A DNA stretch of 64,000 nucleotides from JACMLC01 sp963720235 (GCA_963720235.1 OY970389.1:3472001-3536000), one strand, 5' to 3'. Positions 1 to 9,143 are shown, numbered from the stretch's first letter. Numbers and translations: made by a program. The notes: generated by a model from the sequence alone, not told the origin.

Positions 1-1
1 G

Positions 2-1633
2 ATATTGGCAGCTTTTCTCGGCGTGCCTGCGATGATGGCGGCTTGCAATCGGAGCGCACAGCCGCAGATGCCTGCTGGCGAGATTGTCGGAGCGTCTGAT
101 GTTCTGGGCCACAGGCTGCGTGATGGTTTGCGAGTCGAGCCGTCTGCGGATAGTTGGGAGACGAAGAGCGTCGTGATTGTCGGAGGCGGCGTGGCGGGTT
201 TGACTGCCGCATGGCAACTTTTGAAAGCAGGCGTTGAAGATTTCGCGCTCATCGAATTAGAGCCTGCGCCGGGCGGCACATCGCGCAGTGGCTCGTCACA
301 GCTTGTCTCTTATCCATGGGGCGCGCATTACCTGCCCGTGCCGACCAAAGAGAATCACGCGCTCGTAGAACTTCTTGATGAGATGGGAATGCTTGAAGGG
401 CGCGACGATGCGGGCGAGCCTGTGGCCGCAGAGCAGTTCCTGTGTCGTGACCCTGAGGAGAGAGTTTTTTATAAAGGTCGCTGGTACGAAGGGCTTTACC
501 TTCATGCAGGAGAAAAGCCGGAGGAAGCGCGACAGCTTGAAGCATTCAATCAGGAGGTCGCACGCTGGATTGCCTGGCGCGATGCGAAGGGACGAAGGGC
601 ATTTACGATTCCGGTTGCGGCAGGCTCAGATGATGCGGAAGTGACTGCGCTTGACCGCATCACTATGGCGGAGTGGATGCGTGCGCGCGGGCTAACTTCG
701 GCGCGGCTGCGTTGGCTGGTTGATTATGCTTGCAGAGATGATTACGGCATGACTGTCGAGCAGACGAGCGCGTGGGCGGGGCTTTTTTATTTTGCCTCGC
801 GTGTCCCAAAGCCCGGCGCAGAGTCGCAGCCTTTGATGACTTGGCCCGAAGGCAACGGGCGTCTGGTCGCGCATCTCTATGGCAAAGTAAAATCAAAAGT
901 CAGCTTGGGTCATGCTGTGGCAGAGATTATTCCGACCGAAGCAAACGGCAAGAGCGGCGTTGATGTCTTGATGGTTGACAAGGATGCTAACAGAGCCACA
1001 GGCATCCATGCCCGAAAAATTATTTTTGCCGCGCCGCATTTTCTCGCGCGCTATCTCATCAGACCTTTCAGGGAGAACGCGCCCGCGCACTTTGCAGAGT
1101 TTCAATACGGCGCGTGGATGGTCGCAAATCTTTTTCTCAAAGACAGGCCGCAGCAGGGTCGCGGCTTTCCGCTCGCGTGGGATAATGTTTTGTACGAGAG
1201 TCCGTCACTTGGCTATGTCGTCGCCACGCACCAGCGCGGGCTTGATAGAGGCCCTGCAATCTTTACTTATTATTATCCGCTCTGCGACGACAATCCGCGC
1301 GCGGCGAGAGCTAAATTATTGGAGACGGACTGGCGCGGTTGGGCCGATGTGACTTTGACAGACTTGCAACGCGCTCATCCAGACATCAGAGCTTTGACAG
1401 AAAAGTTGGATGTGATGCGCTGGGGGCATGCGATGATTCGCCCGCGACCCGGCTTTATCTGGGGCGGCGCACGCATGGAAGCTTTAAAACCTTTTCGCGG
1501 GATACACTTCGCAGGCACAGACCTGAGCGGCATCCCGCTCTTCGAGGAAGCTTTTTATCATGGCCTGCGCGCGGCGTCGGAAGTAATAAAGGATGAAGGC
1601 GGAAGGCGGAAGGATGAAAGGAGCGCTGTTTGA
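2..1633 (+). CDS. FAD-dependent amine oxidoreductase, Tat/lipoprotein-like (5' partial)
   Basis: The reading frame is open to the left window edge, so the true start probably lies outside. The visible N-terminus (AAFLGVPAMMAACN) resembles the end of a secretion signal with a lipobox-like MAAC, suggesting an exported, lipid-anchored enzyme. A dinucleotide-binding motif VVIVGGGVAGLTAAW follows at about residues 56-70, then an acidic residue and a GGTSRSG loop typical of the flavin amine oxidase/protoporphyrinogen oxidase superfamily. The C-terminal FAGTDLSG matches the second FAD-contacting motif of that superfamily. Substrate is unknown. The last roughly 14 residues (KDEGGRRKDERSAV) are encoded by an inverted repeat, so the native C-terminus was probably replaced or extended. 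The membrane protein downstream is on the same strand. Confidence 0.8.
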   Translation: MLAAFLGVPAMMAACNRSAQPQMPAGEIVGASDVLGHRLRDGLRVEPSADSWETKSVVIVGGGVAGLTAAWQLLKAGVEDFALIELEPAPGGTSRSGSSQLVSYPWGAHYLPVPTKENHALVELLDEMGMLEGRDDAGEPVAAEQFLCRDPEERVFYKGRWYEGLYLHAGEKPEEARQLEAFNQEVARWIAWRDAKGRRAFTIPVAAGSDDAEVTALDRITMAEWMRARGLTSARLRWLVDYACRDDYGMTVEQTSAWAGLFYFASRVPKPGAESQPLMTWPEGNGRLVAHLYGKVKSKVSLGHAVAEIIPTEANGKSGVDVLMVDKDANRATGIHARKIIFAAPHFLARYLIRPFRENAPAHFAEFQYGAWMVANLFLKDRPQQGRGFPLAWDNVLYESPSLGYVVATHQRGLDRGPAIFTYYYPLCDDNPRAARAKLLETDWRGWADVTLTDLQRAHPDIRALTEKLDVMRWGHAMIRPRPGFIWGGARMEALKPFRGIHFAGTDLSGIPLFEEAFYHGLRAASEVIKDEGGRRKDERSAV

Positions 1634-1696
1634 AGTTGAAGGCTTTAAGGATGAGTAGCATTTCCTTCATCCTTCATCCTTCCGCCTTCATCCTTG
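1588..1696. repeat. Word-type inverted repeat A1 (GGATGAAGGCGGAAGG family)
   Basis: The left arm (about 1588-1620) repeats AAGGATGA and GGCGGA words; the right arm (1662-1696) is its reverse complement. Inner arms carry GAGCGCTGTTTGAA and GTAGCATTTCC, shared with copies A2 and A3. It overlaps the 3' end of the oxidoreductase gene and stops seven bases before the next start codon. Confidence 0.85.
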
Positions 1697-1703
1697 CTTT
1701 TCT

Positions 1704-2834
1704 ATGAGCAGCGAGCGATTACAAGCTTATCCGGCGGTTGAAGACAGAGCTTTGCATTTGTCTCATGATGCCGGGTCGTCTCTTGTCACGCCGCGCAGGG
1801 AGCGTTGGCTCTTTTCCGCGCGGGTTGATTTGTCAGTCTTTCTGGGCAGCGCGTTGGTGTCGCTTATCTTGTTGTGGATTGGCGCGCGTGCGGGCGTGCT
1901 CAATGCCGATTCGCCTGACTGGGCATGGATTCCTGCGATTCTCTTGATAGATGTCGCGCATGTCTATGCGACGGGGTTTCGCGTCTATTTCGATAGAGAA
2001 GAATTGAAGCGCAGGCTGTGGCTGTATCTGCTCGTGCCTGTCATCGGCTATGTAATCGGCGTCGCGCTTTATTCAGAGGGCGACATGTTGTTCTGGCGCA
2101 TGCTGGCTTATCTGGCGGTCTTTCATTTCGTGCGGCAGCAATATGGCTGGGTCGCGCTCTATCGCGCGCGTCTGGGCGAGAAGGGTAAGGTTGGCAAGTG
2201 GATTGATACGGCTGCGATTTACTTAGCGACTATTTATCCGCTTATCTACTGGCACGCGAATCTGCCGCGACACTTCTGGTGGTTTCTGCCAAACGATTTC
2301 GCACAACTGCCCGGCTTTGTCGCGCAAATTATTCAGCCCTTCTACTGGCTCTCGCTCGCGCTCTATGCAGCGCATTCTTTGTATCGTCGTTTCATCAAAG
2401 GCGAAACGAATCCGGGCAAGGACATAGTGGTCGTGACAACTGCCGTGTGCTGGTACGTAGGCATCGTGGCTTTCAATTCCGATTACGCTTTCACAGTGAC
2501 GAACGTGATTATTCACGGCGTGCCGTATCTGGCACTCGTCTACTGGTATGCGCGTACGCGGCGCGCTGAGACAAAGAGCAAATCTTACAGGCTGCTCGCG
2601 CGTGGGCCGGTGATGTTTCTCCTGACGCTGTGGCTGCTCGCATATGTCGAAGAGCTTTTCTGGCATCGCGGGATGTGGCACGAGCGCGCATGGCTTTTTG
2701 GCGGAGCATGGGATGTGCAGTCATTCAAGATGTGGCTCGTCCCACTGCTCGCCCTGCCGCAGTTGACGCACTACCTGCTCGACGGCTTTATCTGGCGACG
2801 CAAGAGCAATCCTAACTTCAGACTTATCAGTTAA
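1704..2834 (+). CDS. Polytopic membrane protein of unknown function
   Basis: The product is 376 residues long. A cytoplasmic-looking N-terminus of about 45 residues is followed by roughly eight or nine hydrophobic segments (for example around residues 47-65, 75-92, 109-127 and 133-150). Conserved-looking histidine and aromatic motifs occur at or near membrane faces: FHFVRQQYGW, YPLIYWHANLPRHFWW, IIHGVPYLALVYWYARTRR and a C-terminal LTHYLLDGFIWRR. Histidines placed this way recall membrane metal-binding oxygenases or desaturases, but I do not recognise the family and assign no reaction. It starts directly after repeat A1, and repeat B1 follows its stop codon. Confidence 0.75.
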   Translation: MSSERLQAYPAVEDRALHLSHDAGSSLVTPRRERWLFSARVDLSVFLGSALVSLILLWIGARAGVLNADSPDWAWIPAILLIDVAHVYATGFRVYFDREELKRRLWLYLLVPVIGYVIGVALYSEGDMLFWRMLAYLAVFHFVRQQYGWVALYRARLGEKGKVGKWIDTAAIYLATIYPLIYWHANLPRHFWWFLPNDFAQLPGFVAQIIQPFYWLSLALYAAHSLYRRFIKGETNPGKDIVVVTTAVCWYVGIVAFNSDYAFTVTNVIIHGVPYLALVYWYARTRRAETKSKSYRLLARGPVMFLLTLWLLAYVEELFWHRGMWHERAWLFGGAWDVQSFKMWLVPLLALPQLTHYLLDGFIWRRKSNPNFRLIS

Positions 2835-2841
2835 AATTTTA

Positions 2842-2931
2842 GCCACAGAGGCACAGAGACACAGAGGAATTTAAGAAGGAAGCTATTTTATTTCTATTTG
2901 GTTTTCTCCGTGTCTCTATGGCTCTGTGGCT
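2842..2931. repeat. Word-type inverted repeat B1 (CACAGAGRCACAGAG family)
   Basis: The left arm at 2842-2865 (GCCACAGAGGCACAGAGACA...) pairs with the right arm at 2905-2931, which reads as its reverse complement with a few mismatches. The AT-rich centre contains GGAAGCTATTTTATTTC. It fills most of the spacer between the membrane protein stop and glpK. Because it is transcribed with glpK it could fold as an mRNA hairpin. Confidence 0.8.
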
Positions 2932-2953
2932 GATTCCTTTTGGAGAAACAAAG

Positions 2954-4453
2954 ATGACTGACGGTTATGTGCTGGCGATAGATCAGGGGACGACAGGCAC
3001 GAAGGTCATCGTCTTTGACCGCGAGAGCGAGATACGCGGGCAGGCTTACGCAGAGTTCACACAGCAATATCCGCAGCCCGGTCTGGTAGAGCATGACGCG
3101 GAAGAGATTTGGCGTTCCTGCCTTAAACTCATCGAAGAGGCTTTGCATAAAGCAGGCGTGCGCGCCTCTGAGTTGAAAGCCATAGGCATTACTAACCAGC
3201 GCGAGACGACTCTCGTGTGGGAGAGGAAAACCGCAAAACCTGTCGCCAATGCAATCGTCTGGCAGGACAGGCGGACTGCTTTTATCTGCGATGAGCTAAA
3301 AGCAGGCGGGCTGGAAAATATCATTCGCCACAAGACAGGCCTGGTCGTTGACCCATACTTTTCCGCGACCAAGTTAAAGTGGCTATTAGACCACACAAAT
3401 AATTTACGCGAGCGAGCGGCAGACGGCGAGTTGGCTTTCGGGACGATTGATTCATGGCTCGTCTGGAAACTAACTGGAGGCCGCGCGCACATCACGGATT
3501 ATTCCAATGCCTCGCGCACGCTGCTCTATAACATACGCGAGTTGAGTTGGGACAGAGAGCTTTTAGAAATCTTCGATGTTCCAACAGCCATGCTGCCCGC
3601 CGTCAAACCTTCTTCTGAAATCTATGGACACACAGACCCGTTAGTTTTCTTTGGCGCAGAAATTCCTGTGGCGGGCATCGCCGGCGACCAGCAGGCCGCG
3701 CTCTTCGGGCAAGCCTGTTATGCAGAGGGCGCGGCAAAGAACACTTACGGCACGGGCTCTTTCCTGTTGATGAACACCGGACAGCAAATTGTCGAGAGCA
3801 AGTCTGGACTTTTGACAACCATCGCATGGGGCATCGCGCCTGAATCTGTCGAGTATGCTTTGGAGGGCGCAATCTTTATCACGGGCGCGGCTGTGCAATG
3901 GCTGCGCGATGGTTTGCAGATTATAGAGGATGCAGTTGAGACGGAAGCTCTGGCCCAATCAATCGAGTCGAATGATGGAGTCTATTTTGTTCCGGCTCTC
4001 TCAGGTCTCGGCGCGCCGCACTGGGATGCATACGCGCGCGGCTCTCTCTCAGGCATCACGCGCGGCACGACTCGCGCGCACATCGCACGCGCGACTCTTG
4101 AGAGTATCTGCTACCAGACTTTGGATGTTGTAAATGCTATGCAAAGCGATTCGGGAATTTCGCTCAAAGAGGTTAGAGTTGACGGCGGCGCGGTGGGCAA
4201 CAATTTCCTGATGCAGTTTCAGGCAGACATCCTCGGCGTGCCTGTCGAAGTCCCGCTCATCACGGAGACGACTTCTCTCGGCGCAGCCTACCTTGCAGGA
4301 CTCGCCGTAGGCTTCTGGCAGAGCCGCGACGAACTGGCCGCGCGCTGGAAGATGAAGCGACGATATGAGCCGCAGATGACGGAAGCAGAGAGAGTGCGCC
4401 TGCATCATCGCTGGCTCAGGGCCGTCGAGCGCGCGAAGGATTGGGCGCGCTAA
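2954..4453 (+). CDS. glpK: Glycerol kinase
   Basis: Phosphorylates glycerol to sn-glycerol 3-phosphate with ATP in the cytoplasm, the first step of glycerol catabolism. The FGGY-family phosphate-1 motif DQGTTGTKVIVFD lies at the N-terminus, ITNQRETT and the WQDRRT loop follow, IAGDQQAALFGQ is central, and the adenosine motif VDGGAVGNNFLMQ is C-terminal. The 499-residue length is normal for GlpK. I chose ATG 2954 (MTDGYVLAIDQG), preceded by TGGAGAAACAAAG. An ATG at 2918 is in frame but lies in repeat B1 and would add 12 foreign residues. glpD follows about 90 bases downstream across repeat C1, so the two likely form a glycerol-use unit. No facilitator gene (glpF) is visible. Confidence 0.96.
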   Translation: MTDGYVLAIDQGTTGTKVIVFDRESEIRGQAYAEFTQQYPQPGLVEHDAEEIWRSCLKLIEEALHKAGVRASELKAIGITNQRETTLVWERKTAKPVANAIVWQDRRTAFICDELKAGGLENIIRHKTGLVVDPYFSATKLKWLLDHTNNLRERAADGELAFGTIDSWLVWKLTGGRAHITDYSNASRTLLYNIRELSWDRELLEIFDVPTAMLPAVKPSSEIYGHTDPLVFFGAEIPVAGIAGDQQAALFGQACYAEGAAKNTYGTGSFLLMNTGQQIVESKSGLLTTIAWGIAPESVEYALEGAIFITGAAVQWLRDGLQIIEDAVETEALAQSIESNDGVYFVPALSGLGAPHWDAYARGSLSGITRGTTRAHIARATLESICYQTLDVVNAMQSDSGISLKEVRVDGGAVGNNFLMQFQADILGVPVEVPLITETTSLGAAYLAGLAVGFWQSRDELAARWKMKRRYEPQMTEAERVRLHHRWLRAVERAKDWAR

Positions 4454-4455
4454 GA

Positions 4456-4533
4456 AATGTAAAATTAAAAATGTAAAATGCAAAATTAAATCGGATTCTT
4501 AATTTTGCATTTTACATTTTGCATTTTTAATTC
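4456..4533. repeat. Word-type inverted repeat C1 (ATGCAAAATGTAAAATG family)
   Basis: The left arm (4456-4490) is built from AAATGTAAAA and TGCAAAATTAA words; the right arm (4498-4533) is the reverse complement. It begins three bases after the glpK stop and ends eight bases before the glpD start. The AT-rich hairpin is transcribed in the + direction, but no clean T-tract follows, so a terminator role is uncertain. Confidence 0.85.
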
Positions 4534-4540
4534 CTTATAA

Positions 4541-6181
4541 ATGTCCAGACCCACTCCGCAAGACATCACAGGCACACACTTTGACGCCATCATCATCGGG
4601 GCTGGCATCAACGGCGCAGGCATTGCGCGTGATGCAGCCTTGCGCGGCCTGCGCGTGTTGCTCATAGACAAAGGCGACATCTCTAGCGGCACGAGCAGTT
4701 GGTCATCGCGCCTCATTCATGGAGGCTTGCGCTATCTGGAATACTTTGAAGTTGGGCTGGTCGGAGAATCACTGCGCGAACGTGAGCGATTGCTAAAGCT
4801 TGCGCCGCATCTAGTCAAGCCGCTGCCAATGCTGATTCCGATTTACGAGCGCGGCAGGCGTGGGCCAATGATGATTCGCGCAGGAATGATGCTCTACGAT
4901 CTTCTCTCAACGCACAAATCGCTCCCGCGCCATCGGATGCTCAAACCCGCAGAAGCTTTAGGGCGCGCGCCCAGTCTTAATCCTGCGGGCTTGCGCGGCG
5001 CGGCAATTTACTATGACGCGCAGGTAGAGTTTGCAGAGCGTTTGGTGGTCGAGAACGCACTCTCGGCGCGCGCGCATGGCGCGACCGTTTTGACCTACGC
5101 GCGCGCAGAGCGTTTGATAGTTGAGAACGATGCTGTCTGCGGCGTCGAGTTGACAGACACCTTGAGCGGCGAGTCTTATGCTGTTCGCGCTTCCTTCACA
5201 CTCAATGTCGCTGGCCCGTGGGTGGATGAAATATTGACTGGCTCAAAGTCTTCATCAGTCAAATTAATCGGCGGCACGAAGGGCAGCCACATCATCGTCG
5301 AAAAGTTTGCGAATGCGCCAATGGATGCGCTGTATGTCGAAGCGGCTGCGGACGGGCGGCCATTTTTCATCATTCCCTGGAACGGCAAAATCCTGATTGG
5401 CACGACAGACCTGCGCTATACGGGCGACCTTGACCGTGTTGAAGCGAGTGAAGATGAAATCGCTTATCTCATCAGCGAGGCGAACCGCGTGCTGCCTGCT
5501 GCTAAGCTCTCGCGCGAATCAATTCTCTATACATACGCGGGCGTGCGACCTCTGCCATTTGCAAAGGACGGCGCGGCAAGCGGCATCACGCGGCGACACT
5601 TCATACATGACCATGCTCCTCAATTTAAAAACTTCATTTCCATAGTCGGCGGCAAGCTGACGACTTATCGCAATCTTTCAGAGCAGGCAGTAGATTTGAT
5701 TTTCAAAAAGTTGGGCCAAAAATTTCAGCCGGGTAGAACGGCGCAAAGTCCTCTGCCGGGCGCGCAGACGGACAACTTCGCGGCCTTCTGTGAAGATTTT
5801 TTATCAAAAAATAATAACAACTTGCATGAAGCTACACTTGAAAGGTTTTTGGGAATTTACGGGACGCGGGCTGTGGATGTTTTGAAGATTGCTGGAGAGG
5901 ATGCTGAATTAAAACGGATTTTCGATGCGGAGACGGGCGCGATGGGCGCGGAAATCGTGATGGCCTTTCGTGATGAGTTGGCAGAGACTTTATCTGATTG
6001 CCTGTTGCGGCGCACGATGGTCGGTCTTAATTCGAGAGCGGGGCTTGAGGCAGTTGAAAATGCAGCACAGGTTGGCCGTCAATTTCTTGGATGGACTGAG
6101 AGCCGCGCTGAAAAAGAGATAGAAGCTTATCTTGAATATGTCAGACGCTTTCATCCGGCGGCGATGAATCAGAGAGTCTGA
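4541..6181 (+). CDS. glpD: Glycerol-3-phosphate dehydrogenase (FAD, aerobic)
   Basis: Oxidises sn-glycerol 3-phosphate to dihydroxyacetone phosphate and passes electrons from FAD to quinone at the inner membrane. The N-terminal GxGxxG motif IIIGAGINGAGIARDAALRG is complete. The GTSSWSSRLIHGGLRYLE motif (about residues 53-70) is characteristic of GlpD/GlpA. IPWNGKILIGTTD and the Gly-rich ISIVGGKLTTYRNLSEQA are also present, followed by the C-terminal helical cap. The length of 546 is usual. It follows glpK, the gene that makes its substrate. The start ATGTCC lies eight bases after repeat C1 with no strong Shine-Dalgarno, so translation may depend on context supplied by the repeat. Confidence 0.96.
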   Translation: MSRPTPQDITGTHFDAIIIGAGINGAGIARDAALRGLRVLLIDKGDISSGTSSWSSRLIHGGLRYLEYFEVGLVGESLRERERLLKLAPHLVKPLPMLIPIYERGRRGPMMIRAGMMLYDLLSTHKSLPRHRMLKPAEALGRAPSLNPAGLRGAAIYYDAQVEFAERLVVENALSARAHGATVLTYARAERLIVENDAVCGVELTDTLSGESYAVRASFTLNVAGPWVDEILTGSKSSSVKLIGGTKGSHIIVEKFANAPMDALYVEAAADGRPFFIIPWNGKILIGTTDLRYTGDLDRVEASEDEIAYLISEANRVLPAAKLSRESILYTYAGVRPLPFAKDGAASGITRRHFIHDHAPQFKNFISIVGGKLTTYRNLSEQAVDLIFKKLGQKFQPGRTAQSPLPGAQTDNFAAFCEDFLSKNNNNLHEATLERFLGIYGTRAVDVLKIAGEDAELKRIFDAETGAMGAEIVMAFRDELAETLSDCLLRRTMVGLNSRAGLEAVENAAQVGRQFLGWTESRAEKEIEAYLEYVRRFHPAAMNQRV

Positions 6182-6219
6182 ATGTTATACCAGGTTGGAA
6201 AAGAAAAGAGGGCGAACTG

Positions 6220-6285
6220 TCCACGAAATCACACGAAACAAAACGCACACTCTTGCTCTTTCGTAAACTTCGTGTATTTCGTGGT
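6220..6285. repeat. Word-type inverted repeat H (CCACGAAATCACACGAA family)
   Basis: The left arm CCACGAAATCACACGAA (6221-6237) pairs with TTCGTGTATTTCGTGG (6269-6284). It lies between the convergent glpD and the minus-strand gene ending at 6345, so it could act as a bidirectional transcription end. No strong T-tract borders it. Confidence 0.8.
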
Positions 6286-6344
6286 TCGTCTGCTTTCTCT
6301 TGTTTGATTACAATTTGGTATTACAACTCTTCCTTACCAGCTTG

Positions 6345-7307
6345 CTAGAGAGACGTTTGGAATGATTTTATCATCAGGATAAATTTTTCGGGCGTGTCAA
6401 AGCCTGCTTCTCTTTGCCAGCTTTTCACTCTTTCTTCGATGTTCTCTCTGGTGAAAGGCGTGCGGCGTTGAAACGAGTCTGAAGCTGGAATGATTGCTAC
6501 GAAAACGCCTTGGCCTTCGATATTCAAGGCGAAGGTTTCGCTACGCTTTTTGGGCGGCGTTGTCGTTCCGCGCAAAATCATATTCAATGCGACAGAGCCT
6601 TCGCCCAAGTTATCTGGCGGCCCCGTGTCGCCGATGATTGCGTAGCTGGTCAAGTTGGTTGCAGGATTGAAAGCGACGAGTAAGTCTCCGACTTTGGCTC
6701 CGAAGACCCGTACGGGATTCGAGCCGCCAGCCAGCACGAGCGCAGGAACTTTGAGAGAATTGATTTGATTGTTGGCTTCACATTCCCCGCGTTGGGCCAA
6801 AGGCAAACCATTCGTCAGCGCGGTCAGCGAACCGAAATATCCTTTAAACTCGCCGGACTTGAAAACGCAGGGGACTTTTTTTCCATTTTCCATGCGCGTC
6901 GGTAAAACTCTGTCCCAGGTGATGCGGAAGCCCTGCGGAACAGTCCAGTTGCTATCGCGGAACTGCTCAAAGACCTGTATGGCTTTGCCGAAATTTGTGA
7001 AGCAAAGATTCTCGCTCTGGTTGATTCTTCTCACGGCGATGGCGTTGCAGATATTGTTCAGAGCCTTTTCGTTTCCCCTTGGGTCTAAGGGATGATACGA
7101 AGTCGCCGCGCCGTCTGTGTTCACGCGGAGCATTGTTTTAAAGAGAATGATTCTGCGCTGGTCGGCTCCACTTTTTTTCAGCAGCAAGACTTTCTTATTT
7201 TGTGGCGTGAAGATTTTAGAATCGGCAATCGTAAAGGTTTGCGCGTTGACGGAAAAAGTCAGCGCGGCTAATGCCAGAGCGAGAGTTGGGATGTGTTTGA
7301 CTCTCAT
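6345..7307 (-). CDS. Secreted protein with a GH75 (chitosanase)-like signature
   Basis: The 320-residue product begins with a clear signal peptide ending at a VNAQ-type cleavage site near residue 22. The region YAIIGDTGPPDNLGEGSVAL (about residues 222-241) resembles the catalytic stretch of glycoside hydrolase family 75, in which an Asp and a Glu about nine residues apart are used. Here D of GDTG and E of GEGS are nine apart. Paired cysteines (CNAI/CFTN and CVFK/CEAN) suggest disulfides in the periplasm or outside the cell. The GH75 link rests on one motif and recall of the family, so chitosan cleavage is a hypothesis. The next gene upstream on this strand is 7351-8976, leaving a 43-base gap. 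Confidence 0.55.
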   Translation of the reverse strand: MRVKHIPTLALALAALTFSVNAQTFTIADSKIFTPQNKKVLLLKKSGADQRRIILFKTMLRVNTDGAATSYHPLDPRGNEKALNNICNAIAVRRINQSENLCFTNFGKAIQVFEQFRDSNWTVPQGFRITWDRVLPTRMENGKKVPCVFKSGEFKGYFGSLTALTNGLPLAQRGECEANNQINSLKVPALVLAGGSNPVRVFGAKVGDLLVAFNPATNLTSYAIIGDTGPPDNLGEGSVALNMILRGTTTPPKKRSETFALNIEGQGVFVAIIPASDSFQRRTPFTRENIEERVKSWQREAGFDTPEKFILMIKSFQTSL

Positions 7308-7350
7308 CTATTTTCTCCAATGGTAAGGGTCGGAATTTAACATTGAGTAG

Positions 7351-8976
7351 TTAAGGATTCGATGGAGGCTTGCTTTTGTTTTCCGGCGCGGTCAGCTTGT
7401 AGTCGTCAAAGCTGCTGTTGAATTTCTGGTAGTTGCTGAACTCCTGCATGATGTTGAGGTCAAGGCTTTTGAAGAGAAGAATTTTGGCGGAGATGTTGAC
7501 CTGTGAAAAGACAGGGAGCCAGACGCCGTCGTCCATGCGCTTCTGCTCGAAGACGAAGGCCGTTCCGGGACGGACGGAGGCTAGAAGGCCGCCGCCCATT
7601 TTGTAACTCTCTACGAGGCGCGCTTCGAGCCGCATGACCTGTTTGTCAACGGGGTCAATCCACACGATGCCTGTCAGTTTGCTGATGATGGATTCCGTGC
7701 TGTTCTTCGGTTTGTAGCCGACGCGCGGGCGAAAGTCGAAGACGATGGCTTCGCGCTCGCGCAGGCGTTCGCGACGCGGAGAAACCATCTCGGCTGCGCG
7801 CAAGAAATCCGCGATGCCGACATCTTCCTCTTCTTCCTTCGCGGGCTTGCCCTTCTGCCGCTCAAGCTCGCGCGCTCGCTTTTGTGCAGCCTTCTCGCGC
7901 TCGCGCTGCGCTTTTTCCAGTTCCTCTGTGACGCGCTTCTCTTCTTTCGCGGCCTTTTCAGCAGACAGCGGCACGCCGTTCTCGCTGACAAGCTTGCGCA
8001 CGGAGTCGCGGTTTGGAATCGGATAAATCTCAAAGACTTTGACAATCTCTTCGGTCACTTCGCCGCGCCCGTTAATCTTGCGCTCCGTGCGTTTCTCAGT
8101 GTATGTGTAATCGCCGACACGCTCTTCGACCTGTTCCTGATTGCGGTCAACTTCTCTGAGAAGCGCGCCGATGTCTATCGCCTCCGCGCCGCGGGGCGGG
8201 TCAAAGAGCGCATCGCTGAGGCCTGTGTTGTAACGCACGCTTTGCAGAACAAGTGTCTGACCGTTATTGAGAGCGATGCTGTTGCCATCCATCCTGTGCG
8301 GCTCAAGAATGCCCTGCTCTGCTCTGTAATCTCCGAATTGAGAATAAGTTTTGCCGCGTTCAATTTTTAACAAGAGCTTGCTGGATTGGCCGAACCAGCA
8401 GCGCAGGCGCGCTCCGTTGCGCGAGGAAAACTCTATGACGTAAGCGGGCTCGCTTCCGCTTTCATCAAGCATGACTGTGCGCGCGAGAAGATTTAATTTT
8501 TTATAATTAACAAACCTGCTGGCTAAGAGCAGAGCCTCTATCTTGGCGACATTGGCATCCACGCCGGTCAGCGTCTGGACTTTCTTGTTTGAAGCATCAA
8601 GAGACACTTCTTCCCAGACCGTGCTTGAATTGACAGCATTCGTTGATTCGAGCCCGCCCGCACGAACATCAACACGCACAGCCGCAGGAGCTTTTGTTTT
8701 CACCTGTATATTTCCAACCGGCTGCCCCTGCTCCATGACGGCCCACTCAAAGCTTGTGTCCTTGACGGCAGCGACACGCTTCTTGCCGCCGATGGCTTTC
8801 AGGTAATTGTCAACAATTTTTTCCGGCGACGGAAGCTTCTGCTTCTTCTGCGCAAGCGCAGGCATGCAAGAGAGCAATATAAGCAGAGCGATTTGAATTG
8901 CGAGCAAACTTCTTGCAGATGGCAGCGCAATTTTAAGAAGAAATTTTCGATACATAGCGGAGGATTTAACTTTCAT
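7351..8976 (-). CDS. Secreted protein with LolA-like outer-membrane lipoprotein-sorting fold
   Basis: The 541-residue product has a signal peptide (hydrophobic stretch at about residues 22-42, cleavage near ALAQ). PSPEKIVDNYLKAIGG is a typical start of acidobacterial proteins with a LolA/LppX-like beta fold, and repeated beta-strand stretches follow. A highly charged Lys/Glu/Arg segment at about residues 340-385 looks like a coiled coil or linker joining two related halves. No catalytic residues are evident; lipid or lipoprotein binding in the periplasm is inferred from the fold family. An alternative start is MYRKF seven codons in; neither start has a good ribosome site. Confidence 0.6.
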   Translation of the reverse strand: MKVKSSAMYRKFLLKIALPSARSLLAIQIALLILLSCMPALAQKKQKLPSPEKIVDNYLKAIGGKKRVAAVKDTSFEWAVMEQGQPVGNIQVKTKAPAAVRVDVRAGGLESTNAVNSSTVWEEVSLDASNKKVQTLTGVDANVAKIEALLLASRFVNYKKLNLLARTVMLDESGSEPAYVIEFSSRNGARLRCWFGQSSKLLLKIERGKTYSQFGDYRAEQGILEPHRMDGNSIALNNGQTLVLQSVRYNTGLSDALFDPPRGAEAIDIGALLREVDRNQEQVEERVGDYTYTEKRTERKINGRGEVTEEIVKVFEIYPIPNRDSVRKLVSENGVPLSAEKAAKEEKRVTEELEKAQREREKAAQKRARELERQKGKPAKEEEEDVGIADFLRAAEMVSPRRERLREREAIVFDFRPRVGYKPKNSTESIISKLTGIVWIDPVDKQVMRLEARLVESYKMGGGLLASVRPGTAFVFEQKRMDDGVWLPVFSQVNISAKILLFKSLDLNIMQEFSNYQKFNSSFDDYKLTAPENKSKPPSNP

Positions 8977-9052
8977 TTGTTTGCCGGATATGCCGGGAGA
9001 GAGCGGCGTTGAGCCTAAAGCTTATATCGCAACTTTCGCGGGCGCACAAATC

Positions 9053-9102
9053 AAAAAGCAGGAAGCGGCTCGCTGATGAAAAAGCCGAACAGCTTCCTGC
9101 TT
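9053..9102 (-). terminator. Rho-independent terminator
   Basis: Arms AAGCAGGAAGC (9056-9066) and GCTTCCTGCTT (9092-9102) have an inner GGCT/AGCC extension. Read on the minus strand, the stem is followed by TTTTTG. It lies just downstream of the small gene at 9144-9326 and likely ends that transcript. Confidence 0.7.
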
Positions 9103-9143
9103 ATCATTTCTCTTGCGGCATCAAAGCCGTCCGGCGTCAGAGT

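Noticed and set aside
2918..2953. Earlier glpK start
   Set aside because: It lies in repeat B1; the GlpK N-terminus aligns from ATG 2954 with a ribosome site.
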